Shown piece after piece: positions 15,067 to 17,164 of a stretch of DNA of 17,164 nucleotides. Source of the DNA: Chrysochromulina parva (Eukaryota; Haptophyta; Prymnesiales; Chrysochromulinaceae); the NCBI GenBank assembly GCA_002887195.1, contig PJAB01001112.1, positions 1-17,164 of the forward strand, given 5' to 3'. Every line of letters starts with the position of its first letter. Position 1 is the stretch's first letter. A program made the position numbers and the translations under genes. The notes under the pieces are model-generated. The model was given only the letters and a program-made list of their open reading frames with translations, ran no database searches and was not told where the DNA came from.

Positions 15067-16065
15067 ATGGCAGGTGTTCAGCAAATCGCCGACGGCTTCG
15101 CTGGCCTCAGCGTGCGCTGCTCGCCCTTCATCAGTGGACGAGTGGCGATTTGTGCCGCAGCCAATTATGGGATCATAGGCAATGGTCGTTTGCTCATCCA
15201 GCAGGAGGCGGCGACGCAGCTGGCAGTGTATACGACCAATTCAGCCTTGTCCGACTCAGCCTGGTCCGAGCTGATCGACAGTCAATGTGTCGCCGCGTGC
15301 GCGGATGGTTCTCTCAAACTCTACGATCTAGCAGCCCAAACCGAGGGGCGGCCGTTGATAGCCTTTGTCGAACATCGCGCGGAGGTCACTGCTGTGGACT
15401 GGAATCTTGTGAAAAAGGATACCTTCGTTTCCTCCTCTTGGGACGGTACGCTCAAAGTGTGGGACCCCACTCGTGGCGCCGCGATTGCAACATTTGTCGG
15501 CCACGCTATGGAGTCCAAGATTTGGGAGGCGCGGTGCGCGCCGCATCACGCGGGCACGGTGCTGAGCGCGGCAGCCGATGGCACGGTGAGGCTGTGGGAC
15601 ATCGGGGCGGGTTCGCATGCGGCTCTCGTGGTACCATGCAATGGTGGCGAGGTGCTGAGCGTCGATTGGTGCAAGTACGATCCGAACGTGTTCGCGAGTG
15701 CCTGCGTGGATGGTGTGATGCGCACACATGACATACGACAACCTCGTGAGCCTCTCGCCAACTTTGTCGGTCACACGCTCGCCGTGCGCCGCGTGCGCTT
15801 CTCGCCACACTCGCCCACGCTGCTTCTCACGGCCTCATATGACACCAGCGTCTGCCTCTTCAATACGCTCGCGGCCAGCGCCGGTGCGGCGAACGCACTG
15901 TTCAGGCAGGCCACGAACGTTAACACGGACGCGCCGGCGAGCTCGCCGCTACGGCGCTTCTCGCACCATCGAGAATTCGTCGTTGGCCTCGAGTGGAGTT
16001 TGTTTCAGGAAGGAATCGCGTTCTCTTGCGGGTGGGATGCTCAGATTGTAGCTTGGCAAGTTTGA
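15067..16065 (+). CDS. PEX7: PEX7 peroxisomal PTS2 import receptor
   Basis: PEX7 is a cytosolic WD40 receptor that binds N-terminal PTS2 signals and delivers enzymes to the peroxisome with a PEX5 or PEX20-type co-receptor. The product is 332 aa, the normal family length, and intronless. The N-terminal LSVRCSPFISGRVAICAAANYGIIGNGRL is the PEX7 signature (compare G-x-AVRFSPF...LA...A-NFGIIGNG-L). About six WD40 repeats follow, with DGSLKLYDL, EHRAEVTAVDWN, SSSWDGTLKVWDP, AAADGTVRLWDI, VLSVDWCKYD and ASACVDGVMRTHDIRQP. The end, FSHHREFVVGLEWSLFQEGIAFSCGWD, matches the family C-terminus (HTEFV-G...A-CGWD). The ATG follows closely on a CCTTCACAGC motif. The next gene on the same strand starts 113 bases after the stop. 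Confidence 0.95.
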   Translation: MAGVQQIADGFAGLSVRCSPFISGRVAICAAANYGIIGNGRLLIQQEAATQLAVYTTNSALSDSAWSELIDSQCVAACADGSLKLYDLAAQTEGRPLIAFVEHRAEVTAVDWNLVKKDTFVSSSWDGTLKVWDPTRGAAIATFVGHAMESKIWEARCAPHHAGTVLSAAADGTVRLWDIGAGSHAALVVPCNGGEVLSVDWCKYDPNVFASACVDGVMRTHDIRQPREPLANFVGHTLAVRRVRFSPHSPTLLLTASYDTSVCLFNTLAASAGAANALFRQATNVNTDAPASSPLRRFSHHREFVVGLEWSLFQEGIAFSCGWDAQIVAWQV

Positions 16066-16072
16066 GAAGTAA

Positions 16073-16083
16073 AATTTCGCGCT
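16073..16083 (+). promoter_or_regulatory. E2F-like element between PEX7 and the bromodomain gene
   Basis: AATTTCGCGCT contains TTTCGCGC at 16075-16082, ten bases after the PEX7 stop and about 96 bases before the bromodomain gene start. It is identical over 11 bases to the element ahead of the RFC4-type gene. Confidence 0.45.
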
Positions 16084-16178
16084 TTATCGGGCGTCGCGCC
16101 AAAGGCGAAAGGGTCGACGAAGATGTCGGTGTGCCGACAGACGTCTCGCCCCAGTTGCCCTTGAATACATTGAGCAGC

Positions 16179-17164
16179 ATGTCTCTACCGCCAGCTGACG
16201 CATTCAGTCGGCTCATGATGAAAAAGCGCCCGGCAGAGGCGCAGCCAGTGCCCTCCAACTCCAAGGCGACCAAGGCGACCGAGTCCAAGGCAAAGAAGAC
16301 GAACGCAGCTGGTGGAGAATTCGGTTCTCACAGCCCAGCGCCACCGACAGGAGTGGCTGTCACGCCGATGACGGAAAACACATGTTACATGCCCGCGGCT
16401 GCGACCACAACACCAAATGCGCCCGATGCCGTAATTACCGAGGCGATGTTGGCGGAGGTAGCTGCAAAGGCCAACGCGTCTCGAGAGGCGGCCGAGGCAA
16501 AACTGGCGGCAGCGGCGGCCCTCAAAGAACAAGCGGCCGCCATTCGCGCCGCGAATGCTGAGAAGGCAGCGGCCAAGGCAGCGAGGCGCGCAGCATCCGA
16601 GGGAGCGAGCTCAGCGATGGCCGCAGACTGCGCCGTGAATTCGCAGATGGCCGTGAATTCGCGAGCAGTTTTGGCGCCCGGGGCTGTGCCTGTCTTCGAG
16701 ACAAGCGGCGCCAAAGAGGCGGACGCGGTCGTGCTGCCAACGGAGCTGGAGCTCGAGGTGGCGGCTCCGTCCGAAGCTGCAGCTTCTGGCAGCGGCCAGG
16801 CAGAGGGCGGATCGAGCGTCCTTGTACCGTCAAGGGCGACGGCGTCGTCCGCGGCCGCTGCCGACGCAATCGACACTGTCGACGACGTCGATCCTCTGCG
16901 CACCAAAGAGGATGGGAAGAAGGAAGAGGCGACCTCCGCTGCCGAGCCCGCGCACAGGCCTCGGCGGCAGGAGACGTCCAAGGTGAGTGGAAGCAGCAGC
17001 GTGGAGTCGGGTAAGAGCCCAGCCGGCAAGCCGCCGAACGGCGAGGGCGCCAAGGAGCTCGAGCGCTTCAAGGGAGTGCTCAAGCTGCTCTTCAAGCACA
17101 AGGAGGTGGATCCGTTTCTCGAGCCGGTCGACTGGCAGGGGCTCGGACTCGACGACTACCCTGA
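16179..17164 (+). CDS. bromodomain protein, 5' part (runs off the window)
   Basis: The frame is open from the ATG at 16179 to the window edge (328 residues, incomplete). Most of it is low-complexity. A basic N-terminus (DAFSRLMMKKRP, then several Lys-rich runs) is followed by an Ala-rich amphipathic helix with many Glu, Lys and Arg at about 95-150. A Ser/Ala/Glu-rich disordered stretch comes next. From about residue 290 comes KELERFKGVLKLLFKHKE then VDPFLEPVDWQGLGLDDYP. This is helix Z and the start of the ZA loop of a BET-type bromodomain (compare ...FxxPVDxxxLGLxDYxxII). Bromodomains bind acetyl-lysine on histones. The acetyl-lysine pocket residues lie beyond the window. The open frame continues upstream of 16179 without another ATG until PEX7. 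A GTGAGT at 16983 could be a donor, but the frame reads through it into the bromodomain. Confidence 0.8.
   Translation, partial: MSLPPADAFSRLMMKKRPAEAQPVPSNSKATKATESKAKKTNAAGGEFGSHSPAPPTGVAVTPMTENTCYMPAAATTTPNAPDAVITEAMLAEVAAKANASREAAEAKLAAAAALKEQAAAIRAANAEKAAAKAARRAASEGASSAMAADCAVNSQMAVNSRAVLAPGAVPVFETSGAKEADAVVLPTELELEVAAPSEAAASGSGQAEGGSSVLVPSRATASSAAAADAIDTVDDVDPLRTKEDGKKEEATSAAEPAHRPRRQETSKVSGSSSVESGKSPAGKPPNGEGAKELERFKGVLKLLFKHKEVDPFLEPVDWQGLGLDDYP

Noticed and set aside
16983..16988. Canonical GTGAGT donor inside the bromodomain gene
   Set aside because: The reading frame continues through it into a good bromodomain start, so removing sequence there is not needed. Alternative splicing is not excluded.
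1..17164. A defence system, biosynthetic cluster, mobile element or CRISPR array
   Set aside because: The genes are eukaryotic housekeeping genes on both strands with introns. I found no transposase, integrase, terminal repeats or spacer arrays.

Overview
The window looks like nuclear DNA of a unicellular alga with a complex (secondary) plastid and flagella. It is GC-rich with strongly GC-ending codons, short intergenic gaps and few, short spliceosomal introns. A plastid-type dihydrolipoamide dehydrogenase carries a hydrophobic signal peptide followed by a basic, Ser-rich transit-like stretch, the bipartite leader expected when a plastid lies inside the endomembrane system. A centriole protein (POC1) and an EF-hand protein of possibly axonemal type fit a flagellate. 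A haptophyte is my best guess. A GC-rich stramenopile such as a pelagophyte cannot be excluded from sequence reading alone.

Layout, left to right: POC1 (+, 179-1599, one intron) ends in a 28/29-bp tandem repeat. Next are an SNAPC1/SNAP43-like snRNA transcription subunit (-, 2242-3393), an EF-hand protein (-, 4047-4688) and a two-WW/BAR/proline-rich/SH3 protein (-, 5159-6875, one intron). The last is divergent from a mitochondrial-type succinate-semialdehyde dehydrogenase (+, 7096-8679). After it come an RFC small clamp-loader subunit of the human RFC4 type (+, 8791-9786) and an unrecognised charged helical protein (+, 10069-10930, one intron). DUS1 tRNA-dihydrouridine synthase (-, 11505-12830) is divergent from the plastid dihydrolipoamide dehydrogenase (+, 13060-14736, one intron). 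The window ends with the PTS2 import receptor PEX7 (+, 15067-16065) and the 5' part of a bromodomain gene (+, 16179 onward, cut by the window edge).

The genes are mostly unrelated housekeeping functions: centriole assembly, snRNA transcription, membrane curvature, GABA-shunt metabolism, DNA replication, tRNA modification, plastid acetyl-CoA supply, peroxisome import and chromatin reading. I see no operon, mobile element, CRISPR array, rRNA or tRNA gene. Three features stand out. The WW-WW-BAR-SH3 fusion carries its own WW ligand motif. All four introns use a GTGCG donor. Perfect E2F-like TTTCGCGC elements sit just upstream of POC1, RFC4 and the bromodomain gene. Intron positions were inferred by joining exons where conserved protein motifs continue. 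No transcript data were available.
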